Positions 42,553 to 54,677 of a stretch of 64,000 nt of DNA are shown here, in pieces; the first letter of the stretch is position 1, and every line of letters begins with the position of its first letter. The translations under genes and the position numbers were made by a program. This DNA is from Ligustrum vulgare (Eukaryota > Streptophyta > Magnoliopsida > Lamiales > Oleaceae), in the NCBI GenBank assembly GCA_963555705.1, contig OY743184.1, forward strand, positions 27,978,639-28,042,638, written 5' to 3'. The notes beneath the pieces were generated by a model. It was not told the DNA's origin and ran no database searches. It worked only from the letters and a program-made list of their open reading frames with translations.

Positions 42553-43595
42553 CTCTCATTTCTTAACATCAAATATCACAATTTTTCCTCTTAAAACCCT
42601 AGCCCCCTTCCCTCTTTTCTCTCTTTTCTCTCTTTTCTTTTATTTTCTTTGTTTTTGATTCAGTTTGTAATTTAGTTGTAGTTTAGTTTTGTTTACATGT
42701 TGCTAGTCCCCATTGAAGTTATGAAGCAAAAAGTGAGGTGAAGATTCAAAGCAATGGTGAAGGAATTTTGGAGCAAAAATCAAGGAAAGTGATTTATTTC
42801 ATTATCTTGTATTTTTAATCTTTGATTTCTATATTTTGTGATGTATTTTTGTAAACCTCAACTTTTGTGCAATATTTATACAATGGGCTAGTTTTTTATG
42901 CTGGGATGATTGATGTAGCTTAACTGAGTTTAAGTAATTTTAATGTTTGTTTATTAATTTTGAGCTTATTTCATGTGCGTTTGTTATTGAGATTATTCCA
43001 TTTGTTTGATTGATCACCAAATATATGTTTTGTGAAGTGTATGATAATTGAGAGATATTGTGCATTTTAGACCAAATAACAAATGTTCTAGGTTCTTGTT
43101 AAGGATAGAGATATACCTTAAATCCTAGATGATCCATTGAGCTATTTTCACAAAGAGTTAATGCAATTGATTGGGCTTTAATCGACATAGAGATATAGTA
43201 GGTTAAACCAATTGATTATGGTTAATTTCACTCGAGAGAGGTAATTAGCTAAGCTTGGAAAATCGGGTCTAACATTGTAAATGAGTAATTTATTAATTTG
43301 CATGTGTTGAGAAATTACTTAAGTGAGAGTTAAGTGAAATCATGAATCCCAGCTATTTTATCTTTCATTTTCCTTATTTTAATTTGGTTTAAAATTAGTT
43401 TCTTTAATTTAGAATTTTCCAAAACCAACTTTTAATTGTGTGTTTCTCTTTGTTGTTAGAATTAAATTAATTAAAGTTGTATAATCTAAAGTAAACATTC
43501 CTCGTGGGATCGACAATCCGGACTCAAAAAGTCCACTTTATTACTTGTACGCGACCCGTGCGCTTGCGGTACACTATTTTGAGCGAACAAGTTTT

Positions 43596-43613
43596 TGGCG
43601 CCGTTGTCGGGGA
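43596..43613 (+). promoter_or_regulatory. Primer binding site of LARD-C (tRNA-Asp type)
   Basis: TGGCGCCGTTGTCGGGGA, one transition from TGGCGCCGTTGCCGGGGA, the tRNA-Asp-type site I know from Athila-group elements. It lies six bases after the LTR. Confidence 0.85.
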
Positions 43614-43792
43614 ATGTTTTTACTTTGATTATTACTTTAGTTGATTTTAGTTTTAACAATTTGTAATTATTTTTCTTTTATGTTTTATTTTGTTACATTT
43701 GGTTAACCATCACTATTCAAATCTTTCTTGTGTTTGATTTTCTTTCTATGCGTATTTGATTCTAATATTGGAAAAATAGGAAAACAATTGCA

Positions 43793-44560
43793 TTGAACAA
43801 TCTCAACATGAGTGATGAATACATGCTTAAAGAATATTCAAGTTGTGAAACTTGTTACAAGATGCATTGTAATGGACAATGTTTGTTTTCGAGGAATGAT
43901 TTGATTACGTCGAAGCTTATTGGGTTTAGACAATATTTGAAATGCCGAAAACAAGCAATTGATACATTGGATGTGAGTTACATGCTCTTGGGGGATTGTG
44001 TACCGGATGATTGGGATGAGGACATCACTCTTGTGGGAGATGGTCCTCCATTATTGAATGAGAAGGTACTTGCAAAGTATTACAATGAGCTTGCCAATTT
44101 GGATGAAGATGATATGCTTATGGGGGATGCTATGTATTGGGGAGAATTTCGAATGTGGGGGTATAATCCACTCTTGGGGATTAATAGGAAAAACTTGCAA
44201 TTGCCCATGGATTCAAATTTTGGATCGGTCATTCAATCTGAGAAGACATCAACTAATGGAGATGAGCTTGAAGAGAATGATAATTTAATCACAAAAGAAT
44301 CATTTGGAGAAGTGGCAATTAATGAGGAAGAGATCAAATCAAATTCTCTCAACTTCATTAATTGTCCAATAATAGAATTTGTGATTAAGCCACTTGAGGA
44401 GGTGAAAGTCTATTTAGTTGAGTTTGAATTGGATGGAATAGGCAAGTCCTATTACTTTGGAAGGGGCAAAGTGCAAGTGTTTAGATCAAATGAAGAGTGG
44501 AGCAAAGTCAAAATAAGCAAAATGGGGAAGACATCAAAAGCTATGTTTAGAGTGCCATGA
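43793..44560 (+). CDS. LARD-C ORF: 255-aa protein with gag-type zinc knuckle spacing
   Basis: The only open, element-length reading frame in the window. The track-style start at 43793 is TTG; the first ATG is 43808 (MSDEYMLKEYSS), so the protein is about 250 aa. Near its N terminus CETCYKMHCNGQC has spacing C-x2-C-x3-H-x4-C, the form of zinc knuckle in Athila/Ogre-type gag proteins. The middle is acidic with DDWDEDITLVGDGPP, LDEDDMLMGD and aromatic-rich YWGEFRMWGYNPLL; the C terminus turns basic (GRGKVQV, KVKISKMGKTSKAMF). No signal peptide or membrane segment. A role in RNA packaging is inference from the knuckle and location. A decayed homologue of its end is at 41650-41750. Not identifiable further without searches. 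Confidence 0.65.
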   Translation: MNNLNMSDEYMLKEYSSCETCYKMHCNGQCLFSRNDLITSKLIGFRQYLKCRKQAIDTLDVSYMLLGDCVPDDWDEDITLVGDGPPLLNEKVLAKYYNELANLDEDDMLMGDAMYWGEFRMWGYNPLLGINRKNLQLPMDSNFGSVIQSEKTSTNGDELEENDNLITKESFGEVAINEEEIKSNSLNFINCPIIEFVIKPLEEVKVYLVEFELDGIGKSYYFGRGKVQVFRSNEEWSKVKISKMGKTSKAMFRVP

Positions 44561-45281
44561 AGTGTTTATGTGGAGAGTCGAGCTAATGACTTTAAAATAA
44601 GCGCTTAATGGGAGGCAACCCATTCTCTATCCTTTACTTGCTTCTTTTTTTTTTTTTTTTTTTTTTTTTGCATATTATTTACTTTCCTGCATTTTATTTA
44701 CTTTCTTGCAAATAAGTTGGTTAGGCCCTAGTCTCTATCTTCCACAATTATTTTCCCCAAGTAGGGTAGTGTGAAATAGCTCCAATGCATTCTCATTTGA
44801 TTCTAGCATGCACTCATATCAAACTTTCAAAGTCAAATATTTGCTTAAAACTCATTTTTAAATTACTTGGTTCATATTGTATTTTATCTTCAAGTGTGAT
44901 TTAATATTGATGTGGATGGGCAAATTACATTGGATTTATGAGTTAGAATTGAGACTTTGAATGTAATTTTAATTTTTGGGTCATTCATGTTAGATAGCCT
45001 TGCCGGCCAGGATTACTTAGATGTTTAAAATTGTTATTCATTCATGATTTATGACCAATATGCTACTTTTGTCTACTTTTACAAAATGCTTATCCATGCA
45101 AGATCATGTTCATCTTGAGTACAATAGTCATGATTGATTGTTGGTGAAGTTTGGGAATTGTTGAAGGGTGAAGAGGTTAATGGAGTAGAAGAATTAGGTT
45201 GTGAGCTTGTATTTTTAATTTTTATCAACCTATCTAGTTTTTCCTAGTACTCTAAATATCTTGATCCTAATGTAAGACAAG

Positions 45282-45292
45282 TTTGGGGGTGG
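45282..45292 (+). promoter_or_regulatory. Internal polypurine-like tract of LARD-C
   Basis: AAGTTTGGGGGTGG, nearly the same as the terminal PPT (46366) but 1.08 kb upstream. An equivalent internal tract exists in LARD-B (49661). Confidence 0.5.
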
Positions 45293-45451
45293 TCGACCCG
45301 GTGAAGGAGATGGTCTAGACGTGTGGTGATTCCATGCATGTTGGAAATAAATTTTGTGTGGAGTGTATTTCGCCAAGTATAAGCTAAGTAATGACCGTAT
45401 GCTAAAGTTCTAAGCCCATTTTAATTTTTGCATTGCATTTCCCTATCTCAA

Positions 45452-45773
45452 AGCCTTTTTGACTCGAGTAATTACGCCCGTAGGAGTATTTTGAAACTTG
45501 GTACCTTAAGTTTGAAACTTGGGAGTCATCGGCCTAAAGCTCACTACATGGGTCAATTAGAAAGCTTAATGAGTAGGGTATTCACACACACACTTGAAAA
45601 AAAAAATTCACATTATCATTGCATTCGCTTAATAAGTCTACCCCACTTCGTAGCCTTTTTGACTCGAGTTAATAAGTCCGTAGGGGTATTTTGAAACTTG
45701 GTACCCTTTGATCTAAAAAAATCGGGGAGCTACCGACCTAAAGCTCGCTACATGGGTCAATTAGAAAGCTTAA
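45452..45773. repeat. Paired conserved modules of LARD-C
   Basis: Two ~120-bp direct repeats (45452-45569, 45651-45773) share AGCCTTTTTGACTCGAGT, TATTTTGAAACTTGGTACC and CTACATGGGTCAATTAGAAA. The same pair, diverged, occurs in LARD-B at 50159-50277 and 50329-50430. Confidence 0.85.
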
Positions 45774-46162
45774 GGGAGTGGGGAACTCACGAGCAAACAT
45801 CATGTTAGTTGTTAGAAATCATGCATTTGTACTTGCATAAGGGCTTAGATGAATAGTGGGTTTGAATTGCTTGGTATAAGCTTGAATGTCGAAGCACTCA
45901 TTTAGTGGAGAGTCGGTGCATTTCTAGATTGTCAAAATTTCCGGTAAAACACACCAAAACTAGAGTGGAAAAAGAAAAGAGTGATTTGAGAGTATCCTCT
46001 AGAATTGCATCCCGGGAGAGGAAATAAAAATATTTATTGGGGGATGAATGTCACGAGTGGGAAAGAAAAAGAATTGACCACTAACGGTGGGTAGTTTTGA
46101 CTTGAAACCTCTTTACCCATCAATATTCTCGAAACTTAATTGACAATTGAAAGTGACTATGC

Positions 46163-46182
46163 ACGCACACACACACACACAC
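46163..46182. repeat. (AC)n microsatellite
   Basis: A run of about nine AC dinucleotides in the LARD-C interior. Confidence 0.9.
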
Positions 46183-46375
46183 CGATCGAACGTCGGATTA
46201 GCTAAACTTCTTTTTGGTAGCATTATTTGGAATCATACTTTTGAATTGATTATACAATTTTGCACTCATGAGTAATTTGCAAGTTATCTGACATTGTTGA
46301 TCTATATTTCACGTTACTTGATTGCACTAGTAGATAATTTTGCTCGAGACGAGCAAAAGCTCAAGTTTGGGGGTG

Positions 46376-48059
46376 TGATAAGTGTGCGTTTTACACACTT
46401 ATTGTGCTTTTAAATAGACAATTTAATTGACAAATTGAGCAAATATCTACTTATATATTGTGTTTATCTTGTACAATTAGGTACAACCTCAATTGGAAAG
46501 CAAATGGACAAGATTGGAGTGCAATCAGGCTAAAAGATGAGCAAATTTGATGTCCAATGACCTAATTGAAAGAAATCAAAAGTTTGGGGACTCAATTGCA
46601 ATATCTCAGAAAGTTGGAGGACTAAAGATGCAAATATTTCAGGGGCATATTTGTAATAAAAGTCAAAATTCGATGACTAAATTGAAGAAGACCAGAAGAC
46701 GAAGGACTTGACGTGCAATTAGTTTAAAGAAAAAGAAAAAAAAAGGAAAAAACTAAAGTAAGAAAAAGACAAAAATAAAATAAAATATATATATATATAT
46801 ATAACAGGGCATGGGCATTTCACGAGAATGTTGGGCGCTCGCTGAGTGCCCAACATTTTTCAACAGAAAATTTTTCTGTTTTCCACGCGATCGCGTGGTC
46901 AATTTTCAACACAATTCCGATTTTTATTTTCTGTTTTTATTATTTTAAATTTAAGGGCGTGTTTGGCTCGGATTGTACGCGTTTTGGGACCATTTTAGGT
47001 CTAAATTTTTGGAGTATATTTCTCTCATTTCTTAACACCAAATATCACAATTTTTCCTCTCAAAACCCTAGCCCCCTTCCCTCTTTTCTCTCTTTTCTTT
47101 CTTTTCTTTTATTTTCTTTGTTTTTGATTTAGTTTGTAATTTAGTTGTAGTTTAGTTTTGTTTACATGTTGCTAGTCCCCATTAAAGTTATGAAGCAAAA
47201 AGTGAGGTGAATATTCAAAGCAATGGTGAAGGAATTTTGGAGCAAAAATCAAGGGAAGTGATTTATTTCATTATCTTGTATTTTTAATCTTTGATTTCTA
47301 TATTTTGTGATGTATTTTTGTAAACCTCAACTTTTGTGCAATATTTATACAATGGGCTCGTTGTTTTATGTTGGGATGATTGATGTAGCTTAACTGAATT
47401 TAAGTAATTTTAATGTTTGTTTATTAATTTTGAGCCTATTTCATATGTGTTTGTTATTAAGATTATTTCATGTGTTTGATTGATCACCAAATATATGTTT
47501 TGTGAAGTGTATGATAATCGAAAGATATTGTGCATTTTAGACCAAATAACAAATGTTCTAGGTTCTTGTTAAGGATAGAGATATACCTTAAACCCTAGAT
47601 GATCCATTGAGCCATTTTCACAAAAAGTTAATGCAATTGATTGGACTTTAATCGACATAGAGATATAGTAGGTTAAACCAATTGATTATGGTTAATTTCA
47701 CTCGAGAGAGGTAATTAGCTAAGCTTGGAAAATCAGGTCTAACATTGTAAATGAGTAATTTATTAATTTGCATGTGTTGAGAAATTACTTAAGTGAGAGT
47801 TAAGTAAAATCATGAATCTCAGCTATTTTATATTTCATTTTCCTTATTTTAATTTGGTTTAAAATTAGTTTCTTTAATTTAGAATTTTCCAAAACCAACT
47901 TTTAATTGTGTGTTTCTCTTTGTTGTTAGAATTAAATTAATTAAAGTTGTATAATCTAAAGTAAACATTCCTCATGGGATCGACAATCCGGACTCAAAAA
48001 GTCCATTTTATTACTTGTACGCGACCCGTGCGCTTGCAGTACACTATTTTGAGCGAACA
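46376..48059 (+). repeat. 3' LTR of LARD-C
   Basis: 1684 bp. Aligns along its full length with the 5' LTR; the main length difference is a much shorter TA run (46785-46802). Contains the palindrome at 46883-46898. Confidence 0.93.
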
Positions 48060-51000
48060 CTTTACACTTGGTTTTAGGATTTATTTGCTTTTTTAGTTCA
48101 GTGTTATAAGCATGGGTAAGTTCTCACAATTAGCATGACTGCACCATATTGAGTTGTTTGATAATTGCATAATCCTTGTTGAGTTCACCATATCATGATC
48201 ATTGACTCATTCTAGTGTAAAAACATGAAATATGGAATTGATGCATTTTGAGCTTCCATTATAACATCATAGCACCAACATTCCATGAAATTTCGATCTA
48301 CATCGCAGGCTTATTTTTTTTAGTTATTCATCATGAATAAAAGCACACACATAAGTCTAGGACATGATAACATAGTTTGGGAATGGTTGCACGCATCACA
48401 AGGCATTGAGGGGTCGAAAATAGGTTTAAAATTCAAAAAGAGAAAAATTTTGGGTTCTGACACGTGCATTGCTCGACCACGTAATTGTAACACCTAGTGG
48501 CCATGAAAAATTCAAAATAATCAAAATGCTGCATGTTTATACCGTGTAGTCACGGTATTTCCTCCTGCGCGATCGCGCGGGCATTTTGAGCCCAGTAAGG
48601 GCATAATGTATACAGGGGCTTGAAATTTTTATGCAAACATGCTAAAACCCACATGCAATTCCCCCAAATCACCAAATTTTGATCCCCACCCCATAACACA
48701 AGTTTTCATAATCTCATTGCATCAAAATCATGTCTCAAATCATATTCAATTCTTGATTGAGGTGAGTATTGCACACTTGATGGAATTTAGTCATAAAACT
48801 CATTCTTGTGCTTTTCTTATGAGATTTTGGGATTGTGAATTGACTAATGTTGGGTTTAGGCTAAAATTAGAGTATGTGAATTGTTGATTATAGGCGACAA
48901 ATGATTATTCCATTTTCCCAAATCTATGCATTCTCTTGATTCTTCATCATGCACACCAAGTGTTCGATAAAATGTCACAATGGGTTTTTCGTTGAGTTTT
49001 TGTATATTATTTTGAATCATCACCTTAAATACATGTTATACATCATATGTGTATCATTCATTCGTGGCATACACTGATTTAATGCATAAAACTCGAATTG
49101 AGCATTATAGGCATTACATAACACTCACTACAGGGTCACTGCAGGTCAATGCACCAGTTTTCCGCTTCAGGTCCCTACTTTGCCACATATTTTCACGACC
49201 CAAATGAACTCCAAATGCTCTGGATTTTTAATATTATAGACCATATTATGTACTTTCATTTTCCAGGAGATTGTTAGGGGAAATTTCAATTTTTCGAGGT
49301 AATGTCGGGGCCTGAATGTGGGTGGTCAACCATGTTTGAAAATTCAGATTTTTGCTATGTTTTATTTTGGGGGTGTTGATGTTGATCTATTTCAGTTTCT
49401 TAATGGTGTTTATGTTTCTTAATATTTTTTATTATCTTATTTACGAGGAACACACCACCTAGAATACCTGAAACTAAACTTTGGAAGCAAAAAAAAAAGA
49501 AAAGAAAAAGGTCGAAATCGTCCAATTGATATTAAAATAAAGTTTCAAGTGATTACATCACATCTCCAAACCGGAGAAGTACCTGAACCCCTCTCTTATT
49601 TGCTTTATTTATTTGATTATATCTATTTGACATACATTGATGACAAAGTATATTTCTAATTTGGGGGTGAGAATCGCATTCTTTTGCATTCATTCGATTC
49701 TTTGGGATACAAAATATATAAAAGATTTGAAAAAAAAAAAATTGAAATTTTTTTAAGAAAAATATTAATTTGTTTATTTCCTAGGACATAGTTTGGATCA
49801 ATTTTATGCTCTAGCTTGTTAGAATAATGGACAACATGAAAACATGATTTTTCTTAACTTGTTATTCATGTTAGACTTTCACATTCTTCAGCACATAGTC
49901 ATTGTTAAATTATTACTTGTATAGGAATATGTTTCACATATGTGGGGTTCACTTACACAAATTGAACTTAGGAATGACTACACAATCCCAAAACTTAGAT
50001 CTTTGGGGATGTAAAGGTTAGTATATGCACGTATTGATTGGTTGAGGATCTGTGGTTCTTGGTTTTGTACCTTTGGTTGAAGGAACTTGGTAAACAGGTA
50101 TAAGTCGGCACTAGCATAAAAAGAGAAAATGATAAAAATGTCTTATTCCACTCTTGGTAGCCTTGGTGACTTGAGAAAGTAAGCTTTTTAGTGTCTTTAA
50201 AATCTGGCACCCTAAATTTATCTGAGTTTGAGTTATCAACCCCAAGCTCGCTACATGGGTCACTTAGAAAGCTTAAGGTATAGGAGACTTACACGTAAGA
50301 CAATATTGCATCTTTAACTTTTCTTTATCGCCTTTGTGACTCAAGTAATCAAGTCTGAGGGGTTCTCTGAACCTAATGCCCTAAAGTCGTCTGGCTTGGG
50401 AGCATCGATCTAAAGCTTGCTAAAGAAGCCACATATAAAGCAAATAAGAAAAGTATTATACAAAGATAGTAAAAGATAAGGAAAATAAAAGAAAAAGTTG
50501 TCCATATAAAAATGAAATGCATGGTATAAGCTTAGTTGACTAGAACTTCCAAAATTGGAGGTGTAGAATTGGGAATTGTTTACCAGGTATTTGTTGTGCA
50601 TGCCTATTTCTAATCCTGACTATCTTGCGTGAAAAAAATGTAATGTAAAGATGACTAGAAACCACAACAGAGGGAACATCAGAATTCGAGAGAAAAGTAA
50701 TAAGTTATGATCATCTTGAGAATTTAAGGAAAATCAATAGAAGATCATAGGTTGACCACATGGGATTCGAGCTTACTCTTACATAATAAGCCATACTATG
50801 TTAAAGTGTTTTTTTGCGTAGGTATGCATTTGATTTTTGCTATTCACAAACACGCTTGAAATTCGAGTATACAATAACTAGAACTACTTTATTCTGTTGT
50901 TTAAAGTTCTGTGTTAAGGTATAATGTGATTGGGATTTTTTAGGTACATAGTAAACAAGTTGAGATGAAAAAATATATACTACTTTTATTTATTTGTTAA

Positions 51001-51271
51001 TTTAGTTTTACTTTGTTCGAGGGCGAACAATGACTCTAGTTTGGGGGTATTTGACAAGTGTATTATATACCTTATTTATATGTTTAAATTGGAATAATAT
51101 ATTTTCATTTTAGGATAAGATCTACATAATTGTTGTGTATTTTTCTACATTGCAGAAAATATCCCAAGATCATAAGAATTAAGTAAATTGTGGAAATAAT
51201 GCAAAGATTGGATGAAAGTGGAGCTTCAAGTGCACAAGTGGGTGATGATGATGTCAACCGGGAAATACAAG
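48060..51271 (+). mobile_element. LARD-B interior and start of its 3' LTR
   Basis: Continues 41854 after the LARD-C insertion. It has no coding capacity. Landmarks: a CG-rich box GCGCGATCGCGC (about 48567-48578), homology to LARD-A over 48900-50800, an internal purine tract TTTGGGGGTGAG (49665-49676), paired modules (50159-50277, 50329-50430), the terminal PPT TTTGGGGGTAT (51040-51050) and the LTR start TGACAAGTG (51052). It is older than LARD-C and is interrupted again at 51271 by a solo LTR. Confidence 0.7.
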
Positions 51272-53248
51272 TGTTAGCCCAAGAGTAAACTAAACAAGAG
51301 GGGGGTGAATTGGTTTATAAAACTTTTTCGATAAATAATCTCAAATTTAAAAATCAATGGGTACAAGTATGAGTACTTAGTGTTGCAAGTAACTTAACTA
51401 TCAATGTAGTGTGCTATAAATGTGTAAACTTAATTGATAAAGCAAGGATAGCACTTAGATATAGTGTTGCACAATATAAATAAATAGAATAGAATAAGTG
51501 CAATGTAAGTAAGTAAAACGGATAAGAGAATGCAAACGTGATTTAAGGAGGTTCAATCAACCAACGTGATCTATGTCCTCCGTTACCGAGCTCTCCTTCA
51601 CGAGCAAGGCTAAATCCACTATATTGGTAACTTACAACAAGGAGTACCAAATTCTTAAGTCACTTACAACAAGGGGCACTTACCCTTAGGTGACTTACAA
51701 CAAAGAGCACCTACCCTTAAGTGACTTACAACAAGGAGTAGTTATCCTTAGGTGACTTATAACAAGGAGCACCTACCCTTAACCAACAATCGAGTTTTCA
51801 CAAGGCTCTCGAAACCACAAGATATAATGAATTGAATTTACAATTGAAATAATTCTCTTGACAAATGATATACTCAAATTAAGTACTAAGAGAGTTATGC
51901 TAACACTTCAATAGATAGTAATGAATTAAGCTCGAGTGTTAGAGAAAAACTTTGATGCAAATGATAATGAAAATTTCAATGCAATCAAACAAAGTTCTTC
52001 AAATAGAAAAACTTTGATGCAAATGATAATGAAAAGTTCAATGCAACCAAACAAAGTTTTTCAAATAATCTCTTGTTAAAATATTGAATCAAATTAAGTA
52101 CCAAGAGATGCCACACTTGAATAATTAACAATAAGTTAAGCTCAAAGTGTTTAGACAATGGAATTTTGATGAATCAAATGATAATGAAAATTATAATACA
52201 AATTGTCAAAGTTCTTCAAATAGAAAAACTTTGATGCAAATGATAATGAAAAGTTCAATGTAACCAAACAAAGTTTTTCAAATAATCTCTTGTTAAAATA
52301 TTGAATCAAATTAAGTACCAAGAGATGCCACACTTGAATAATTAACAATAAGTTAAGCTCAAAGTGTTTAGACAATGGAATTTTGATGAATCAAATGATA
52401 ATGAAAATTATAATACAAATTGTCAAAGTTCTTCAATAGAAATTCTTTTTAAAAGATTAAAATAAGTTTAGAACAAAGAGAGACTTACACTTCAACTCCA
52501 ATATATGATGTGAAGATGTTGAGGAAGTTTATACAATGTAAAACCAAGAATCTTCACAAAAACTTTCTTTCAAAAATTTTGATGAATTTTGATAAAACAA
52601 AGTTTGGATCAATCAAAGTTTTCTAATAAAGATAAATATAAATCAAGAACAATGAATTTTTCACAGGAAAGCTTTTCTAAAATCTCCTCTTAGTTGTTGA
52701 AAATGAATGCAAGAGAAAAGGCTATTTATAGAGCAAATTTCGCACATAATATCTTTTACGGTCGACCTCAATATAGCCGTTGCGAGAATATAGTTGTTGG
52801 AATTCAAAAATAGGCAATGCAGTCGGTCTGAAAAAAAAGTTGCGGTCGACCTCAAAATGCCATGTTCAGCATTTCAAAATTTTGATTTTTCAAGATTTTC
52901 TGATCAAAGTTGATTTTGAAAAAGATATTTTAAAGACTTTAAAAATGTTTCTTGAGCTTTATGAAGTGCATTGCCAACTATTGATGCATTAATCTTACAT
53001 AAGATTGAAAAGCAATTTGTAAAAGCTCAATTCTTTGTAGACTTCATTCGTCGATCTTCATACTATCATGCTTCATGTTTTGAACATCGCATCTTGTGTT
53101 TTTGATCTTTAATCTTAGAAAGATGATTTGTACTTTGAATGCTTTGAAGATTATCATTACATGAAATACTTGAAGCAAACTTGTTAATAACACAATATAA
53201 TCTTGTTGTTTATGATCAAAACAATAAGGGTAAGTTAACCATAGGTCA
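51272..53248. mobile_element. Solo LTR of an unidentified LTR retrotransposon
   Basis: TGTTAGCCC..ATAGGTCA, 1977 bp, flanked by perfect 5-bp duplications ACAAG (51267-51271, 53249-53253). Near the left end is AAGAGGGGGGTGAATTGG, a sequence common near the ends of certain plant LTRs. It contains short GTGACTTACAACAAGG repeats (51600-51780), a 217-bp tandem duplication and two GCGGTCGACCTCAA-like boxes (about 52760 and 52845). No protein domain. Confidence 0.88.
52001..52434. repeat. 217-bp tandem duplication in the solo LTR
   Basis: Units 52001-52217 and 52218-52434 both begin AAATAGAAAAACTTTGATGC and are almost identical. A third, diverged relative of the unit start lies just upstream (about 51945). 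Confidence 0.9.
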
Positions 53249-53253
53249 ACAAG

Positions 53254-54300
53254 GAGCTTAGTGCAAGAAATCAAAGTTCGAGGGCTTAATTTAAGATGAA
53301 ATAAAGATTGGATGAAGAATTGAAGTAATTTTGAAGTTCATGAGACTAATGTGTTGCAATCAAAAGAAAAAGAGCTCATGTGCAATTAAAGTTAAGAGAC
53401 CTACTTAAACATATTTGAAAGGTTGAAATATCGCTGGAAAAGTTGAAATGCGCAACCATGCCCCTATCATGCAGGTGCGCGACTATATGTCAAATTGGCA
53501 TATTCGATTTTATTTAACTGAGTGCCCACTAGACTTTGGGCTACGCAGTCGCGCAGTTATATGTGGCCCAGCATAGTCGGCCCAACTCGAGATTTTATCT
53601 TGTTTTCGTTCCTTCTAGACCTAGATTTCAGCTACAACTATTTAAGGGACATGACATGCATGAATTCTAGACCTTTGCGACCACATTCAAAAGGCATAAT
53701 TTGACATTCTTTCATCAAGATCTTGGAAGCAAAAGTTAAGGCAAAGGGTGTGAGTATTGAAGATTGACGAAGTGAAGACAATTCTTGGTGCAAGAGTTTT
53801 TCCCCTGTTAATTTGACAAACTCGTGATGTTTTCATATATTATTTATTGTATTTTTAATTCTAATACTATGAACAACTAAATCTTTAGTCAGGAAAAGTG
53901 ATGTAGCATAGTCTTGCACTTTTAATTTCATAATTGAAGTTTTACGTACACGTTGCATGTGCTGATTTTATTTTATGTTTAATGCTTGAATTAACTATCA
54001 TTAATTCATTGATTCAATTGTTTTTTTTTCATAATCTGAGTGGTTAGCTAAAAGTCTAGATCTAGTAATAAAACTCAGTAATTGAATGAACGATAGAGAT
54101 ATACTTTTGTTGTTATTGCGATCACTACATAAATTCTTGTGTTCCATACACTTAGTTAAGGAACAATTCTGACTTGCTGTAGAGATACATGGTTGACGTA
54201 ATTAGGTAGATTTGATTTAAACTCGAGAGAGGAATATCATATGCATAAGTGAGTTCGATCGAGTACATTATTAGGATTAAAACTTGAAGAGTGGTGTTAT
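53254..54300 (+). mobile_element. LARD-B 3' LTR, continuation
   Basis: Resumes LARD-B after the ACAAG duplication. It contains a CG-rich region (53455-53575, with CGCAGTCGCGCAG) and a block 53880-54300 that parallels the LARD-C LTR (ATAGAGATATAC, CTCGAGAGAGG, GAAT..TTAAG). A T18 run begins at 54303, the tail of a minus-strand SINE. Confidence 0.55.
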
Positions 54301-54302
54301 GA

Positions 54303-54472
54303 TTTTTTTTTTTTTTTTTTGCAGCCTTGTAGGGTATCCCGTAACACACGAATTTTTCCCCTTTGAAGGGAGTTTTTGCCCCATCTTACTGGGTGCGTCC
54401 CTAGGGATTTAAATCCTTGACCTCATGATATGAGGATTGCGATGGCATCCTTGATATCACTAGAGCAACTTC
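54303..54472 (-). mobile_element. SINE S1 (tRNA-derived)
   Basis: Minus strand with an A18 tail (54303-54320 as T on plus), B-box GGATTTAAATCC and the family string GTGTTACGGGATACCCTACAAGG at its 3' end. Upstream lies CTCATATCATGAGGTCA, shared with S2 and S3. Confidence 0.7.
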
Positions 54473-54640
54473 CTCTAGTGGTACTAGGGATACCCTCACA
54501 ATCCTCATATCATGAGGCCAATGGTTCAAGTCCCTGAGGACGCACTAGCCAGCTGGGACAAAAATTTCCTTCAAATTGGGAACAATTCCCGTGTTACAGG
54601 GTACGCCACAAGGCTACCAAAAAAATTGTAACATATAAAA
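54460..54640 (+). mobile_element. SINE S2 (tRNA-derived)
   Basis: Plus strand with an A-box-like TAGTGGTACTAGG (54476-54488), B-box GGTTCAAGTCC (54523-54533), 3' end GTGTTACAGGGTACGCCACAAGG and a short A-rich tail. S1 and S2 are head to head, so their 5' parts form an inverted repeat around 54440-54500. Confidence 0.72.
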
Positions 54641-54677
54641 TGCACGCTTTTTATGTTACGGTATTTTTGGTCATGTT

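Larger units (their letters stand above)
41855..43589 (+). repeat. 5' LTR of LARD-C
   Basis: 1735 bp. Contains a (TA)n run (about 42270-42330), a GGGCATGG/CCATGCCC hairpin (42334-42357), the palindrome CCACGCGATCGCGTGG (42412-42427), a TATA box and a CCCTAGCCCCC segment. Confidence 0.93.
41855..48059 (+). mobile_element. LARD-C: complete non-autonomous LTR element with one ORF
   Basis: 6205 bp. LTRs 41855-43589 and 46376-48059 (TGATAAGTGTGC..GAGCGAACA), flanks CTTCA (41850-41854) and CTTTA (48060-48064), a 5-bp duplication with one transition. The PBS is TGGCGCCGTTGTCGGGGA (43596-43613) and the PPT TTTGGGGGTG (46366-46375). The 2.8-kb interior encodes no protease, RT, RNase H or integrase, only a 255-codon ORF. 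The LTRs differ by a few percent plus a TA microsatellite, so it is a fairly recent insertion, mobilised by proteins of an autonomous partner, probably Athila-like given the PBS. Confidence 0.93.
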
